A stretch of DNA of 64,000 nt. It comes from Beijerinckiaceae bacterium (GTDB taxonomy: Bacteria > Pseudomonadota > Alphaproteobacteria > Rhizobiales > Beijerinckiaceae). The stretch covers positions 558,001 to 622,000 of the forward strand of contig CANGBX010000001.1 of assembly GCA_947452455.1 (NCBI GenBank), written 5' to 3'. Shown here piece after piece: positions 52,208-60,826 of the stretch. The notes beneath the pieces are model-generated. The model was given only the letters and a program-made list of their open reading frames with translations. It was not told where the DNA came from and did not search any database. The stretch's first letter is position 1. Each line of letters starts with the position of its first letter. Both the position numbers and the translations under genes were made by a program.

Positions 52208-52846
52208 TTATTCGAGCTCGCTGCCGGCCTTCCAGATCACGCCCACCAATGCATCCACGGGCTGTGCACCTGAGACCGCATATTTGCCGCCGAAAATAAA
52301 AAACGGCACGCCGGAAATACCCATGCGGGCTGCGGTCGACATTTCTTCCTGCACGGGAACAATATCGACACTTTCGACAAAGAGCTTCGTGATTAGTTCA
52401 ACATCAAGCCCCGCTTGTTTTGCTATGTCGATCAGCACATCGCGGTCGCCAATATCCTGTCCTTCGACAAAATAAAGGTTGAACAAACGCTCTACGATTT
52501 CGCTCTGCTTGCCGCTCGGCTGTGCCCAGCGGATCAGGCGATGGGCATCCAGCGTATTGGGCGAGCGCGTGATCTTGTCGAAGGCAAAGGCGAGGCCTTC
52601 TTCTTGTCCCGCTTCCTCAAGCCGCGCGTGGATGGCGGCAATTTTCTCAGGCCCGAATTTGCGCGACATATATTCGGAACGCGCAATGCCTTCGGGCGGA
52701 ATGGTCGGGTCCAGTTGGAACGGCCGCCAACGCACATCATAGGCGAAAGCCTCGACTTGCTTCATGGCCGCGTCGAGTTTGCGCTTTCCCAAATAGCACC
52801 ACGGACAGACGACGTCGGAGATGACATCGATTTCAAGCTTTTGCAT
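52208..52846 (-). CDS. DsbA-family oxidoreductase, FrnE-like
   Basis: A 212-residue thioredoxin-fold protein with CPWC active site near the N-terminus (SDVVCPWCYLGKRKL) and the cis-Pro loop GISGVPFFIFGGKYAVSGAQ. There is no signal peptide, so it is the cytoplasmic FrnE group (related to 2-hydroxychromene-2-carboxylate isomerase) rather than periplasmic DsbA. Some FrnE proteins act as disulfide isomerases in stress. It is 9 bases after the yejA-like gene on the same strand and probably cotranscribed. Confidence 0.9.
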   Translation of the reverse strand: MQKLEIDVISDVVCPWCYLGKRKLDAAMKQVEAFAYDVRWRPFQLDPTIPPEGIARSEYMSRKFGPEKIAAIHARLEEAGQEEGLAFAFDKITRSPNTLDAHRLIRWAQPSGKQSEIVERLFNLYFVEGQDIGDRDVLIDIAKQAGLDVELITKLFVESVDIVPVQEEMSTAARMGISGVPFFIFGGKYAVSGAQPVDALVGVIWKAGSELE

Positions 52847-52855
52847 TTCAGTCTC

Positions 52856-54685
52856 TCACGGCGCCTTGCGCCACCATGTATCGAGTGTTGCGCCAAACAG
52901 CGGGGCTGCAAATTGCGCGCTGCGCTCTGGCCGCGCCAAAGCGGTGGAATAAGCAAACCACTGGTCAGGCGCATGATAGAGCGGGACGATGTAAAAACCC
53001 GAAAGCAGCACGCGGTCAAGTGCGCGCACGGCATCGGTAAAATCAGCCTTGCTCTTGGCATTGAGAATGGCTGCAATCATTGCATCAATGGCGGGTGAGG
53101 CCGCGCCCGTCAGATTGAAAGAGGCTTCTTGCGTGGCGCTGCTGGAGCCCCAACGCCCGCGCTGTTCTGCGCCCGGTGAGGCAGACGCCGCCCAAAAGCC
53201 CAGCATCATATCGAATTCGAATTTCTGGCGGCGGCGCTGGTATTGCACTTCGTCCACCAATCGCACGCGCGCAGTCACGCCAATGCGCTTCAGGGATTCC
53301 GCGTAATTGAGTGCAAGCCGTTCCTGATTGCGGTCTGTGACCATTATTTCAAATTCAAAGGGTTTGCCCGTGGCGCGCTCCACCAGCACGCCCTCGTTCA
53401 AAACAAAGCCGGCCTCTTTCAAGAGATCCAGCGCGCGGCGTGCCGCTGTCCGGTCACGGCCCGTTCCATCCGTTTTGGGCGGCGACCATTGTCCTTCGAG
53501 AATATCGGCGCGCACGGCATTTGGGAAAGGCGCCAGCAAAGCGCGTTCATGAGCAGATGCAGGGTGCCCGTGGGATGAGAGTTCACTCTCGTCAAAAAAG
53601 CTTTTCGTGCGGCTGTAGAGCCCGCCATAAAGCTTGGCATTGACCCATTCGAAGTCGAACATGAGGCCGAGTGCTTCACGCAAGCGCACATCTTTGAACA
53701 AGGGGCGGCGCGTGTTGAAGGCAAAGCCGGTCATGCCTTTGGGTACACCCAGCGGCAGACTTGCTTTCGCAAGCTTGCCATTTTTCATTGCCGGAAAATC
53801 ATAGCCTGTCAGCCAGCGTGTCGGGTTGGTCTCTTCGCGATAATCCACCAGCCCGCCTTTGAAGGCCTCGTAAAGCGCGGCAGCATCGCGAAAATATTCG
53901 ATGCGGATTTCATCGAAATTGAACAGGCCACGATGAATGGGCAAATCCTTCGCCCAATAATCAGGATTGCGTTTTAGGATCAGCAATTCGCCGGGCTTGA
54001 TGCTCTCAATCCGATAGGGGCCGGACGCCACAGGAATGTCGAGGCTGGTTTCAGCAAAGCGATCCGCATCCGCGTGCTTCTTTGAGAGCACTGGCATGAG
54101 CGCGAGCGTCAGGGGCAATTCGCGGTCATCCGCGCCCGACAGATCATAAGAGATCGTGCGGGTGTCTTTGGCTTCGATCTTTTTGACTTGTCCATAGGCG
54201 GCGCGCTGCTGCGGTCGGCCTTTGGTTTTCAAAAGCTCAAACGTGAACAGCACATCTTCAGCGGTGATCGGTGTGCCGTCTGAAAAGCGCGCACGCGGAT
54301 CAAGCCGGAAGGTTAGCTGTTCGCGCGCCTCATCTGTTTCGATGCTTTGCGCAATCAGGCCGTAAAGTGTGAAAGGCTCATCGAGCGAGCGCACCATGAG
54401 GGTCTGGAACACATTTGTGTTGAGCCCCTGCGCCGTGGAACCGGCTTTCAGATTGAACGGGTTCAGACTGTCGAATGTGCCTTGAAAGCCGATGGAGAGG
54501 CGCCCGCCCTTGGGGGCGTCCGGATTGGCATAGGGCAGATGGGTGAAATCGGCCGGCAAAGCGGGTTCGCCATGCATGGCGATGCCGTGGCTCGGGCGCG
54601 GGGTTTCTGCAGCCAAGGCAAGGGTTAGCTGTCCGGCAAAGGCCAGAAGGGCAGCGCAGGCAAGGCGAATCGCGGCGGGTCTCAT
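52856..54685 (-). CDS. extracellular solute-binding protein, peptide/microcin C type (YejA-like)
   Basis: A 609-residue family 5 solute-binding protein. Signal peptide (RPAAIRLACAALLAFAGQLTLALA), then HGIAMHGEPALP, YANPDAPKGGRLSIGFQGTFDSLNPF, LMVRSLDEPFTLYGLIAQSIE and RGLFNFDEIRIEYFRD, typical of YejA. These proteins feed oligopeptides or formylated antibiotics such as microcin C to the YejBEF ABC transporter. No yejBEF genes follow here; frnE follows instead. The ATG at 54685 is chosen because the signal peptide starts there; the longer frame to 54976 is not homologous and overlaps the opposite promoter region. Confidence 0.9.
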   Translation of the reverse strand: MRPAAIRLACAALLAFAGQLTLALAAETPRPSHGIAMHGEPALPADFTHLPYANPDAPKGGRLSIGFQGTFDSLNPFNLKAGSTAQGLNTNVFQTLMVRSLDEPFTLYGLIAQSIETDEAREQLTFRLDPRARFSDGTPITAEDVLFTFELLKTKGRPQQRAAYGQVKKIEAKDTRTISYDLSGADDRELPLTLALMPVLSKKHADADRFAETSLDIPVASGPYRIESIKPGELLILKRNPDYWAKDLPIHRGLFNFDEIRIEYFRDAAALYEAFKGGLVDYREETNPTRWLTGYDFPAMKNGKLAKASLPLGVPKGMTGFAFNTRRPLFKDVRLREALGLMFDFEWVNAKLYGGLYSRTKSFFDESELSSHGHPASAHERALLAPFPNAVRADILEGQWSPPKTDGTGRDRTAARRALDLLKEAGFVLNEGVLVERATGKPFEFEIMVTDRNQERLALNYAESLKRIGVTARVRLVDEVQYQRRRQKFEFDMMLGFWAASASPGAEQRGRWGSSSATQEASFNLTGAASPAIDAMIAAILNAKSKADFTDAVRALDRVLLSGFYIVPLYHAPDQWFAYSTALARPERSAQFAAPLFGATLDTWWRKAP

Positions 54686-54899
54686 GGGGGCGACACTAGG
54701 GGGAGGCGGGGCGAGGCGAAAGCCGGGTGGGGTCTTCCCGTGATTGTGGGCAGGCTTTTTGAGGATAGACGAGGGGAGGTCTGGAAAGCTTTCAGGGAAG
54801 GGGATAAAGAAGCGCCACGCCCATCTCTCGCCGCAATCAGTCGTGAAGAGCGGTGACGAAGTTTTCGGCCCCTTTTGGCCGGTCATGAAAGGAACGTCC

Positions 54900-55601
54900 A
54901 TGTCCCTGTCCACCAAGCGCCTTGGCGCAGCCGCGCTGGCCGCGAGCCTGATGTTTGCGGGCGCTTTTGAAGCCATCGCTCAGCAAAAGCCCGCGACGCC
55001 TCCGGCCGCGCCCGCACAGGCTGCGCCGCCCGCGCAGCCTCCGCAGGGACCGCTCCGTGTGGAACTGCAGCCCTCGCAGAGCGAATGGACCAAAGTTTGC
55101 GGTCGCGATCAGGCAGCGGGCAAAGACATTTGCTACACGACGCGTGATTTCGGTCAGGCTGCGGATCAGCCGCCTGTGCTCGCCGTCGCCGTCTATGACG
55201 TGAAGGGCGATGACCAGCGCATCGTGCGCTTGCTTCTGCCGGTGGCTCTGATGCTGCGTCCGGGTTTCCGCTTCTCGGTGGACAAGGGCGCCACGCAAGA
55301 TGGCGGCTTTGAAATCTGCTTCCCGAATGGTTGCTTCGCTGAATCCAAGGTGAAGGGCCCGACCATCGACCAGATGAAGAAGGGCAATTCGCTTAACGTG
55401 ATGGTGAAGAACCAGGCGAACAACGAAGTGAACTTCGTTCTGCCGCTGGCCGGCTTTGCCAAGGCTTTCGACGGCGCGCCGATTGATCCGAAGGTTCTCG
55501 AAGATCAGCAGCGCAAGCTCGAAGAAGAATTGCAGAAGCGTGCGGAAGAGCAGCGCAAGGCGCTCGAAGCCCAGCAGCCCCCGGCGGCAGGCGCGAAATA
55601 A
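54900..55601 (+). CDS. invasion-associated locus B (IalB) family protein
   Basis: A 233-residue exported protein. Signal peptide MSLSTKRLGAAALAASLMF with cleavage near IAQ; an Ala/Pro-rich linker; then the IalB domain with WTKVCGRDQAAGKDICYTTRDF, LLPVALMLRPGFRFSVDKG and FEICFPNGCFAE (four Cys, probably two disulfides), and a charged coiled-coil-like tail (LEEELQKRAEEQRKALEAQ). IalB proteins occur across Hyphomicrobiales, including free-living species, so no virulence role is implied. The start at 54900 has AAAGGA 6-7 bases upstream; an ATG at 54885 is in frame. Divergent from the yejA-like gene. Confidence 0.88.
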   Translation: MSLSTKRLGAAALAASLMFAGAFEAIAQQKPATPPAAPAQAAPPAQPPQGPLRVELQPSQSEWTKVCGRDQAAGKDICYTTRDFGQAADQPPVLAVAVYDVKGDDQRIVRLLLPVALMLRPGFRFSVDKGATQDGGFEICFPNGCFAESKVKGPTIDQMKKGNSLNVMVKNQANNEVNFVLPLAGFAKAFDGAPIDPKVLEDQQRKLEEELQKRAEEQRKALEAQQPPAAGAK

Positions 55602-55626
55602 GCCAAAACGTTTCACATGAAAGCAT

Positions 55627-55656
55627 AAAACGGCGGCTCTCGGGCCGCCGTTTTTT
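55627..55656. terminator. bidirectional intrinsic terminator
   Basis: AAAACGGCGGC and GCCGCCGTTTT form an 11-bp stem with loop TCTCGG and are followed by T's. It separates the convergent ialB-like and hspQ genes. Confidence 0.95.
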
Positions 55657-55661
55657 ATGGG

Positions 55662-55994
55662 TCAGGAGAATTTTTCTGTTGTGCGCAGTTTGTATGTGCC
55701 ATCGCGTTGCACATTGAACATCTGGCGCAATTGCGGATGGCGCAAAGGCTGTCTGCTGTCATCAGGCAGGAGATTCTGCTCGGAGACATAGGCGGTATAT
55801 TCCGTCTCTGCATTTTCAGCGAGCAGATGGTAATAGGGCTGGTCTTTCGTGGGGCGCACATCGGCTGGAATGGCAAGCCACCATTCTTCGGTATTGTTGA
55901 ACACCGGATCGACATCGAAGATCACGCCCCGGAAGGGAAACTTCCGGTGCTTCACAACTTGTCCGATGCTGAATTTGGCGACCCGACTTTCCAT
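55662..55994 (-). CDS. hspQ: heat shock protein HspQ (hemimethylated-DNA-binding fold)
   Basis: A 110-residue YccV/HspQ-family protein. Motifs: AKFSIGQVVKHRKFPFRGVIFDVDP, NNTEEWWLAIP, DQPYYHLLAEN and YTAYVSEQNLLPD. In enterobacteria HspQ promotes Lon-dependent degradation and binds hemimethylated oriC. The ATG at 55994 is preferred, with GGGGAG about 5 bases upstream; the frame remains open much further upstream but that extension is antisense to the antitoxin gene and not homologous. Confidence 0.92.
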   Translation of the reverse strand: MESRVAKFSIGQVVKHRKFPFRGVIFDVDPVFNNTEEWWLAIPADVRPTKDQPYYHLLAENAETEYTAYVSEQNLLPDDSRQPLRHPQLRQMFNVQRDGTYKLRTTEKFS

Positions 55995-56118
55995 AATGCT
56001 CCCCATACGGGGCGCTTGCGTAGGCCGCAGCGGGGGCAGTGTCAAATCGGATAGGGTCTTGACCCCTCCAGCGGGCAGGATCACTCTGTTGATAGAGATT
56101 TTTTGAAAGATTGCCCCC

Positions 56119-56355
56119 ATGGTTGCCCGAAAGATCGAACTGACTGAGACGCAGGCCGAGCGTTTGGACGCACTGGCCCGCAAGTTGGATATGTCCAGTG
56201 ATACTTTGGCTGCGACTGCCATCGAGGCGATGCTCGACCTCGGGGTCTGGCAGGCTGCTGAAATTGAGGCTGGGCTTAAAGACGCAGATGCAGGCGAGTT
56301 CGCAGAGCCCGCTGAAATTGAAGCGATCCTCAAGAAATACGCATCACATTCGTGA
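56119..56355 (+). CDS. ribbon-helix-helix antitoxin of a ParDE-type module
   Basis: A 78-residue protein whose N-terminal half (RKIELTETQAERLDALARKLDMSSDTLAATAIEAML) is a ribbon-helix-helix dimerisation/DNA-binding domain. The acidic C-terminal half (AAEIEAGLKDADAGEFAEPAEIEAILKKY) is suited to wrap a toxin. The downstream ParE-like gene overlaps by 4 bases (GTGA), the classic antitoxin-toxin order. The upstream 124 bases would hold an autoregulated promoter. Confidence 0.86.
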   Translation: MVARKIELTETQAERLDALARKLDMSSDTLAATAIEAMLDLGVWQAAEIEAGLKDADAGEFAEPAEIEAILKKYASHS

Positions 56356-56639
56356 TCCGTCTTCGCTGGACGAGGCGCGCAAGCGTCCATCTTGACGATA
56401 TCGGTCGTCACATTGCCGAAAATAACCCCGCAGCTGCCGGTCGCGTTGTCAAAAGAATAATTGATTTAGTCAGTAACCTCTCTGAGCAACCGAAGATGGG
56501 CCGATCAGGTCGTGTCAAGGGGACGAGAGAGCTCATCGTCCCAGAATTTCCCTACATTATCGCTTATCGTGAGCATGCGCAGGAGGTTCAGATCCTCGCT
56601 GTGTTCCACGCGTTGCGGCGTTGGCCGACCAAATTATAA
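56352..56639 (+). CDS. ParE/RelE-superfamily toxin
   Basis: A 95-residue toxin with [24 protein letters not shown] at the N-terminus (helical hairpin of ParE), [28 protein letters not shown] and a final [14 protein letters not shown]. This is the ParE pattern (DNA gyrase poison) more than RelE. The start is GTG at 56352, overlapping the antitoxin stop. The stop overlaps the convergent lyase gene by 6 bases. Confidence 0.9.
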   Translation: MIRLRWTRRASVHLDDIGRHIAENNPAAAGRVVKRIIDLVSNLSEQPKMGRSGRVKGTRELIVPEFPYIIAYREHAQEVQILAVFHALRRWPTKL

Positions 56640-57680
56640 CCCCGCCTTGGCGGCAAAATCCTTGTCGGTTGCGGCCACCTGACGTGCGAGATCGACGATG
56701 ACTTTGGCCTGTTTCCAGGTCGCATCATCCTGCATCTTGCCATCGATCATCACAGCGCCCGTGCCATTGGGCATGGCTTCGAGAATCCTCAAAGCAAAAG
56801 CAACTTCTTCCGGATCCGGCGAAAACACACGTTTGGCAATGGCGATCTGGCTCGGATGCAATGTCCATGCGCCAGCGCAGCCCATCAGAAAGGCATTGCG
56901 GAATTGCGCTTCGCAGGCAGCCGTATCCGAGAAATCACCAAACGGTCCATAGAAAGGCTTGATGCCGGCAGCCGCACAAGCATCGACCATTTTGGCGACT
57001 GTGTAATGCCATAGATCCTGCTGGAAGCTTGTACGTGGTGCATCTCCTTGCGCATCAGCGAGCACTTTATATTCAGGATGCCCGCCACCCACGCGCGTGG
57101 TTTTCATGGCGCGCGAGGCTGCGAGATCAGCAGGCCCCAGACTCATGCCATGCATGCGCGGTGATGCAGTGGCAATCTCTTCGACATTCTTCACGCCTTC
57201 GGCAGTTTCGAGAATGGCGTGGATGAGAATGGGCTTTTGCACGCTGTGGCGCGCTTCTAACTGGGCGAGCAATTGGTCGAGATAGTGAATGTCCCATGGG
57301 CCTTCGACTTTGGGCAGCATGATCACATCGAGCTTATGGCCGACGCTACCGACAATCTGCGTGATGTCATCAAGCACCCAAGGAGAGTTCAGCGCATTGA
57401 TGCGCGTCCACACACCCGCCGTACCAAAGTCAGTCGCTTTCAGCATTTCGATGAAACCAGAGCGTGCTGCTTCTTTTGCTTCCACTGGCACAGCATCTTC
57501 GAGATTGCCGAGAACAACGTCGACCTCTTTGGCGAGGTCGCCTGCACGTGCGCGTAATTTTTCGATATGGGGCGGCACGAAATGAATCATGCGCTCAAGC
57601 CGCACGGGAAGCTCGCGATAGGGCGCGGGCGCACCAGCGGCGAGGGGTTCGAAAAATTTGCGCGGCGTCTTGCTGACCAT
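56634..57680 (-). CDS. mcl: malyl-CoA / citramalyl-CoA lyase (HpcH/HpaI-CitE family)
   Basis: A 348-residue Mg-dependent CoA-ester lyase. Conserved pieces: [16 protein letters not shown] (Mg-ligand region), [54 protein letters not shown] with the catalytic Glu, [21 protein letters not shown] and [19 protein letters not shown]. From memory, length and sequence resemble the trifunctional lyase of Chloroflexus (malyl-, beta-methylmalyl- and citramalyl-CoA) more than the 320-residue Rhodobacter Mcl1. It yields acetyl-CoA or propionyl-CoA plus glyoxylate, or pyruvate. The start at 57680 has GGAG 7 bases upstream. Malate synthase G is also encoded in the window. Confidence 0.85.
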   Translation of the reverse strand: MVSKTPRKFFEPLAAGAPAPYRELPVRLERMIHFVPPHIEKLRARAGDLAKEVDVVLGNLEDAVPVEAKEAARSGFIEMLKATDFGTAGVWTRINALNSPWVLDDITQIVGSVGHKLDVIMLPKVEGPWDIHYLDQLLAQLEARHSVQKPILIHAILETAEGVKNVEEIATASPRMHGMSLGPADLAASRAMKTTRVGGGHPEYKVLADAQGDAPRTSFQQDLWHYTVAKMVDACAAAGIKPFYGPFGDFSDTAACEAQFRNAFLMGCAGAWTLHPSQIAIAKRVFSPDPEEVAFALRILEAMPNGTGAVMIDGKMQDDATWKQAKVIVDLARQVAATDKDFAAKAGL

Positions 57681-57790
57681 CGTAGAGCTCCGGTTTCGCA
57701 GTGCAGCATGGCCGAGATCAGGCTGCGCGTCTATTTCGTCTTTTTGTGGGGTCGCTTGCGCCAAGGGCTTTGAGGCACCACCATGGCCTT

Positions 57791-59365
57791 ATGACCAGCC
57801 TGCCGATCCATTGGCCCCAGACGCTTGAATTGCTCACCCCCGACGAGATGGGCCGCGCGGATGCGGCGGCCATTGCGGGCGGTGTGCCGGGTTTTGCTTT
57901 GATGGAAAAGGCGGGCGAGGCGGTGGCGGATGCCGCGGCACAGCTCATTTTGGCCCAGAGCCGCCATACGCCGCGCATCGGCGTGCTCTGCGGACCGGGG
58001 AATAATGGCGGCGATGGCTATGTGGCGGCGCGCTTTCTCGCCAAACGGGGTTTTGCCGTCACTTGCTTTGCTTGGGGTGATCGCGCGGCACTGAAAGGCG
58101 ATGCAGCCGAAGCCGCGCGGGCTTGGACGGGGACAACGCAGAATCTGGCGGTCTTCGCCCCCAAAAGCTTCGATCTCGTTATTGATGCCTTGTTCGGCGC
58201 GGGTCTCACCCGTGCGCTGGATGGTGCGGCGGCAACGGCCGTGAACGCGCTCAATGCTTGGCGCAAGGAGAGTGGCGGGCGTGTGCTCGCCGTTGATGTG
58301 CCCTCGGGGCTAGACGGCGCAAGCGGGCAGGTGCGGGGCGTTGCTGTCGAGGCAGATGCGACCGTGACGTTTTTCCGGTTGAAGCCGGGGCATGTGTTGA
58401 TGCCTGGCCGGCGCCTCTGTAGCGATTTGCATCTCGCGCATATCGGCATTCCCGACCATGTGCTTGGGTCTCTCGCACCTGCAACATTTTTGAATGGTCC
58501 GGCGTTGTGGTCGGGCCTTCTCCCAAGCCTTGATTGTGAGGGGCATAAATATACCCGCGGCCATGTGTTGGTGGTCTCGGGGCCCGAATTTCATACGGGC
58601 GCGGCGCGGCTATGCGCGCGCGCTGCCGCACGGGCTGGCGCTGGTCTGGTGACTATTGGCGGTGCGCCTGCCGCGTTGAAAGACCACGCTGCGCAAGTCA
58701 CCGCGATCATGCTGGCCCCCATGTCGGGCGCGTCCGATTTTGTTCGCCTGCTCACGGATCAGCGCAAGAATACGCTGGTCATCGGGCCGGGCTTGGGGCT
58801 TGGGACCCAGGCGCGTGATCTGCTTGAAGTGGCTTTACAAGATGCGACCGCACGCGCTTTGGTGCTGGATGCGGATGCACTCACTTTGATGGCAGATGAT
58901 CTGCCGCGTGCCTCTAAGCTGATCAAAGACCGGCTCGGGCCCGTCATCCTCACCCCGCATGAAGGCGAATTTTCAAGACTTGCAAAGCCTTTGGCACGCT
59001 CACTTGAATCACATTCACAAGCACCGGACTCAAAACTTGAACGCGCGCGCTGGCTCGCCAAGGCGACGGGCGCCGTGGTTTTGCTGAAAGGTCCCGACAC
59101 GATTGTCGCGGCGCCCGATGGCCTTGCGTCCATCTCTGCTGATCTGCCAGCGAGCCTCGCCACAGCAGGTTCGGGAGATGTCTTGGCGGGTGTGATTGCA
59201 GGATTACTGGCCCAAGGCATGCCGGCTTTCGAGGCGGCTTCTGCGTCCGTCTGGCTGCACGGGCAGGCCGCTTTGCAGGCCGCTTGGGAGGTCGGGCGCG
59301 GGCTCACAGCGGATGATCTGCCTGATGCCTTGGCGGAGATTTTGAATGGCTGGAAAGGCCCCTAG
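57791..59365 (+). CDS. nnr: bifunctional NAD(P)H-hydrate epimerase / ADP-dependent dehydratase
   Basis: Repairs hydrated NAD(P)H. The N-terminal epimerase (YjeF_N, about 1-215) has GPGNNGGDGYVAARFL, FDLVIDALFGAGLTR and VDVPSGLDGASG. The C-terminal dehydratase (about 235-520) has YTRGHVLVVSGPEFHTGAARL, VIGPGLGLG, LDADALTLM, LTPHEGEFSRL and ATAGSGDVLAGVIAGL. 524 residues, the usual fused length. The ATG at 57791 opens the conserved region; no strong Shine-Dalgarno is seen, so the start is approximate. Confidence 0.95.
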   Translation: MTSLPIHWPQTLELLTPDEMGRADAAAIAGGVPGFALMEKAGEAVADAAAQLILAQSRHTPRIGVLCGPGNNGGDGYVAARFLAKRGFAVTCFAWGDRAALKGDAAEAARAWTGTTQNLAVFAPKSFDLVIDALFGAGLTRALDGAAATAVNALNAWRKESGGRVLAVDVPSGLDGASGQVRGVAVEADATVTFFRLKPGHVLMPGRRLCSDLHLAHIGIPDHVLGSLAPATFLNGPALWSGLLPSLDCEGHKYTRGHVLVVSGPEFHTGAARLCARAAARAGAGLVTIGGAPAALKDHAAQVTAIMLAPMSGASDFVRLLTDQRKNTLVIGPGLGLGTQARDLLEVALQDATARALVLDADALTLMADDLPRASKLIKDRLGPVILTPHEGEFSRLAKPLARSLESHSQAPDSKLERARWLAKATGAVVLLKGPDTIVAAPDGLASISADLPASLATAGSGDVLAGVIAGLLAQGMPAFEAASASVWLHGQAALQAAWEVGRGLTADDLPDALAEILNGWKGP

Positions 59366-59464
59366 AAAGAAAGGAGGCCGCCGGTTTGCACCAGCGGCCC
59401 AAGTCTAGGGAGGAAACGCCCAAGGAGGGCGAGGTCGGCGAAAACGCCAGACCGTGAAAACAAT
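59366..59464. other. non-coding segment with a hairpin and a shared 18-bp motif
   Basis: Directly after nnr. GGCCGC and GCGGCC form a hairpin (about 59375-59396) that on the minus strand is followed by a T/C-rich tract, so it may terminate a transcript coming from the multicopper-oxidase-like gene. The 18-mer GAGGAAACGCCCAAGGAG (59410-59427) recurs exactly at 61844-61861, where it supplies the Shine-Dalgarno of the second TauD-family gene. Confidence 0.5.
59410..59427 (+). repeat. 18-bp direct repeat, copy 1
   Basis: GAGGAAACGCCCAAGGAG, identical to 61844-61861. It is followed here by GG, giving AAGGAGG, but by no well-placed start codon of a known gene. Confidence 0.75.
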
Positions 59465-59572
59465 ATGGATTTTGCGGCGCACAAGAACCAGCAGAAAGTT
59501 CGCATGGCCGTTATGCGCCAAGTGCAGACCTTGGGGGTGCAGCTGGTCTCTTTTGGGGGCATCTCTGCCTAA
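59465..59572 (+). CDS. possible 35-residue small protein, unrecognised
   Basis: An ATG frame of 35 codons (MDFAAHKNQQKVRMAVMRQ...GGISA) in the gap between nnr and the multicopper-oxidase-like gene. It has no convincing Shine-Dalgarno: the AAGGAGG of the 18-bp repeat is 38 bases upstream. I recognise no homology. It is noted because the gap otherwise has no gene and is preceded by a repeated translation-start-like motif. It may well be chance. Confidence 0.15.
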   Translation: MDFAAHKNQQKVRMAVMRQVQTLGVQLVSFGGISA

Positions 59573-59587
59573 ATTGCAGGCCTCAGC

Positions 59588-60826
59588 CTAGGTCACTTTG
59601 AACCAGACGAGGGGCCCGTCACGGCCATCCAATCCACCTGAGATGGCCCAGCTGCCCGGATTATCCGCCACAAAGGCGACCCGCATGGTGCGCCCTTCCG
59701 GCACGATGATCGTGTCACGCCAATAGGGGTCCCAGCCGTCATCGTAGAGATGAACATGGCGCATGACATGGCCATGGGGGTGGATGAGCTGGGGGCGTCC
59801 GGTCTTGTTGATGAAGCCCAAAACGATGGGCGTCCCCTTTTTCACCGACAGGAGCGGGGTCGGCCCAAAGCCATCGGCGGGGGTACCGTTGATAAGCCAG
59901 CCGCCTTTTGGCGCACGCCCCAAAGTCAGGTCGCGGCGCGTGGCCCGTTGCAAAGCGATTTTTTCTGGAAGAAGCGGGTTTGCTGGCAGGCCCGTAAAGG
60001 GTGCTCGCGCTTCCAGGGCTTCACCCATTGTGCGCAGCATAGCCAGCGTCGTCGGTTTGTCGGTGTCATTCCCCAGAACACGGACGTTGAGCGCTGTTGT
60101 TTGGCCCTCTGTGCGTGGCAGATCGAAGAAGAGATCATAACGTTGGGCCGGCGCGAGCGGCACGGTTTGCCGCTCCGGTTCAAACAGACCGCAAGGCTGG
60201 CCATCAATGGCCGCGACATAACTGCGCGCGCCATCCAAAGTCACCGACATCATTTGTTGTGTGGAGGCGCTGAACAGGCGCAAGCGCAGGCGCGTTCCGG
60301 GCCGCAGATCATGCTTGAGTGGCTGATCGCTGCCATTGATCAGCAGGCGTGGCGCGGTTTTTTCTTCTGATGTTTTGTCTTGCAGCAGACAGATGAGATC
60401 GAGATCGACGGCGGGATCTTTTCTCTCTTCGACGATGAATGGGAAGATCACGCCATCGGCAATCTGTCGGCCGGAGTTTTCACGCCAATTGGCATGACAG
60501 AGAAAGCTTCCCGCATCGGGTGGCGTAAATATAATTTCGGCAGTCTCGCCCGGTTCGATGGGTTTTTGCGTGAGTGGTGCTGCGCCATCCATATCATTGC
60601 GCAAGCGTACGCCTCGCCAATGCAAAGCTGTAGGCTCTCGCTTCTCATTTTTCACCCGCAGCCGGAACGGCTCTGCGCGTTTGGCTTTGAGCGGTGGCAA
60701 GATGAGTGGGCCATCATGCAGAACAAGATCAGCCGCTTCTTGCGCCTGCAAAGAGAGTGGCAACAGAGTGGCTGAAAGACTTCCGGTCAGGAGAGATCGT
60801 CTTGTGGGAGAGAGATATCTCACCAT
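59588..60826 (-). CDS. multicopper-oxidase-like cupredoxin protein lacking most copper ligands, Tat-exported
   Basis: A 412-residue three-cupredoxin protein with a Tat leader (SPTRRSLLTGSLSATLL). The fold is that of laccase/CueO/CumA, e.g. ALHWRGVRLRNDMDG, DAGSFLCHANW, LIHPHGHVMRHVHL and RDTIIVPEGRTMRVAFVADNPGSWAISGG. The usual four motifs are degraded: HWHG is HWR, WYHSH is LCHAN, and the final HCHxxxHxxxM segment, with the T1 copper Cys, is replaced by AISGGLDGRDG. It therefore cannot hold a normal T1 or trinuclear site. SufI/FtsP is a known copper-free relative with a structural role in division. It overlaps the LysR gene by 7 bases. Confidence 0.85.
   Translation of the reverse strand: MVRYLSPTRRSLLTGSLSATLLPLSLQAQEAADLVLHDGPLILPPLKAKRAEPFRLRVKNEKREPTALHWRGVRLRNDMDGAAPLTQKPIEPGETAEIIFTPPDAGSFLCHANWRENSGRQIADGVIFPFIVEERKDPAVDLDLICLLQDKTSEEKTAPRLLINGSDQPLKHDLRPGTRLRLRLFSASTQQMMSVTLDGARSYVAAIDGQPCGLFEPERQTVPLAPAQRYDLFFDLPRTEGQTTALNVRVLGNDTDKPTTLAMLRTMGEALEARAPFTGLPANPLLPEKIALQRATRRDLTLGRAPKGGWLINGTPADGFGPTPLLSVKKGTPIVLGFINKTGRPQLIHPHGHVMRHVHLYDDGWDPYWRDTIIVPEGRTMRVAFVADNPGSWAISGGLDGRDGPLVWFKVT

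Noticed and set aside
59362-59562. A 66-codon minus-strand frame between nnr and the multicopper-oxidase-like gene.
   Set aside because: It overlaps the nnr stop and the terminator-like hairpin, is Cys/Phe-rich without motif and has no start signal.
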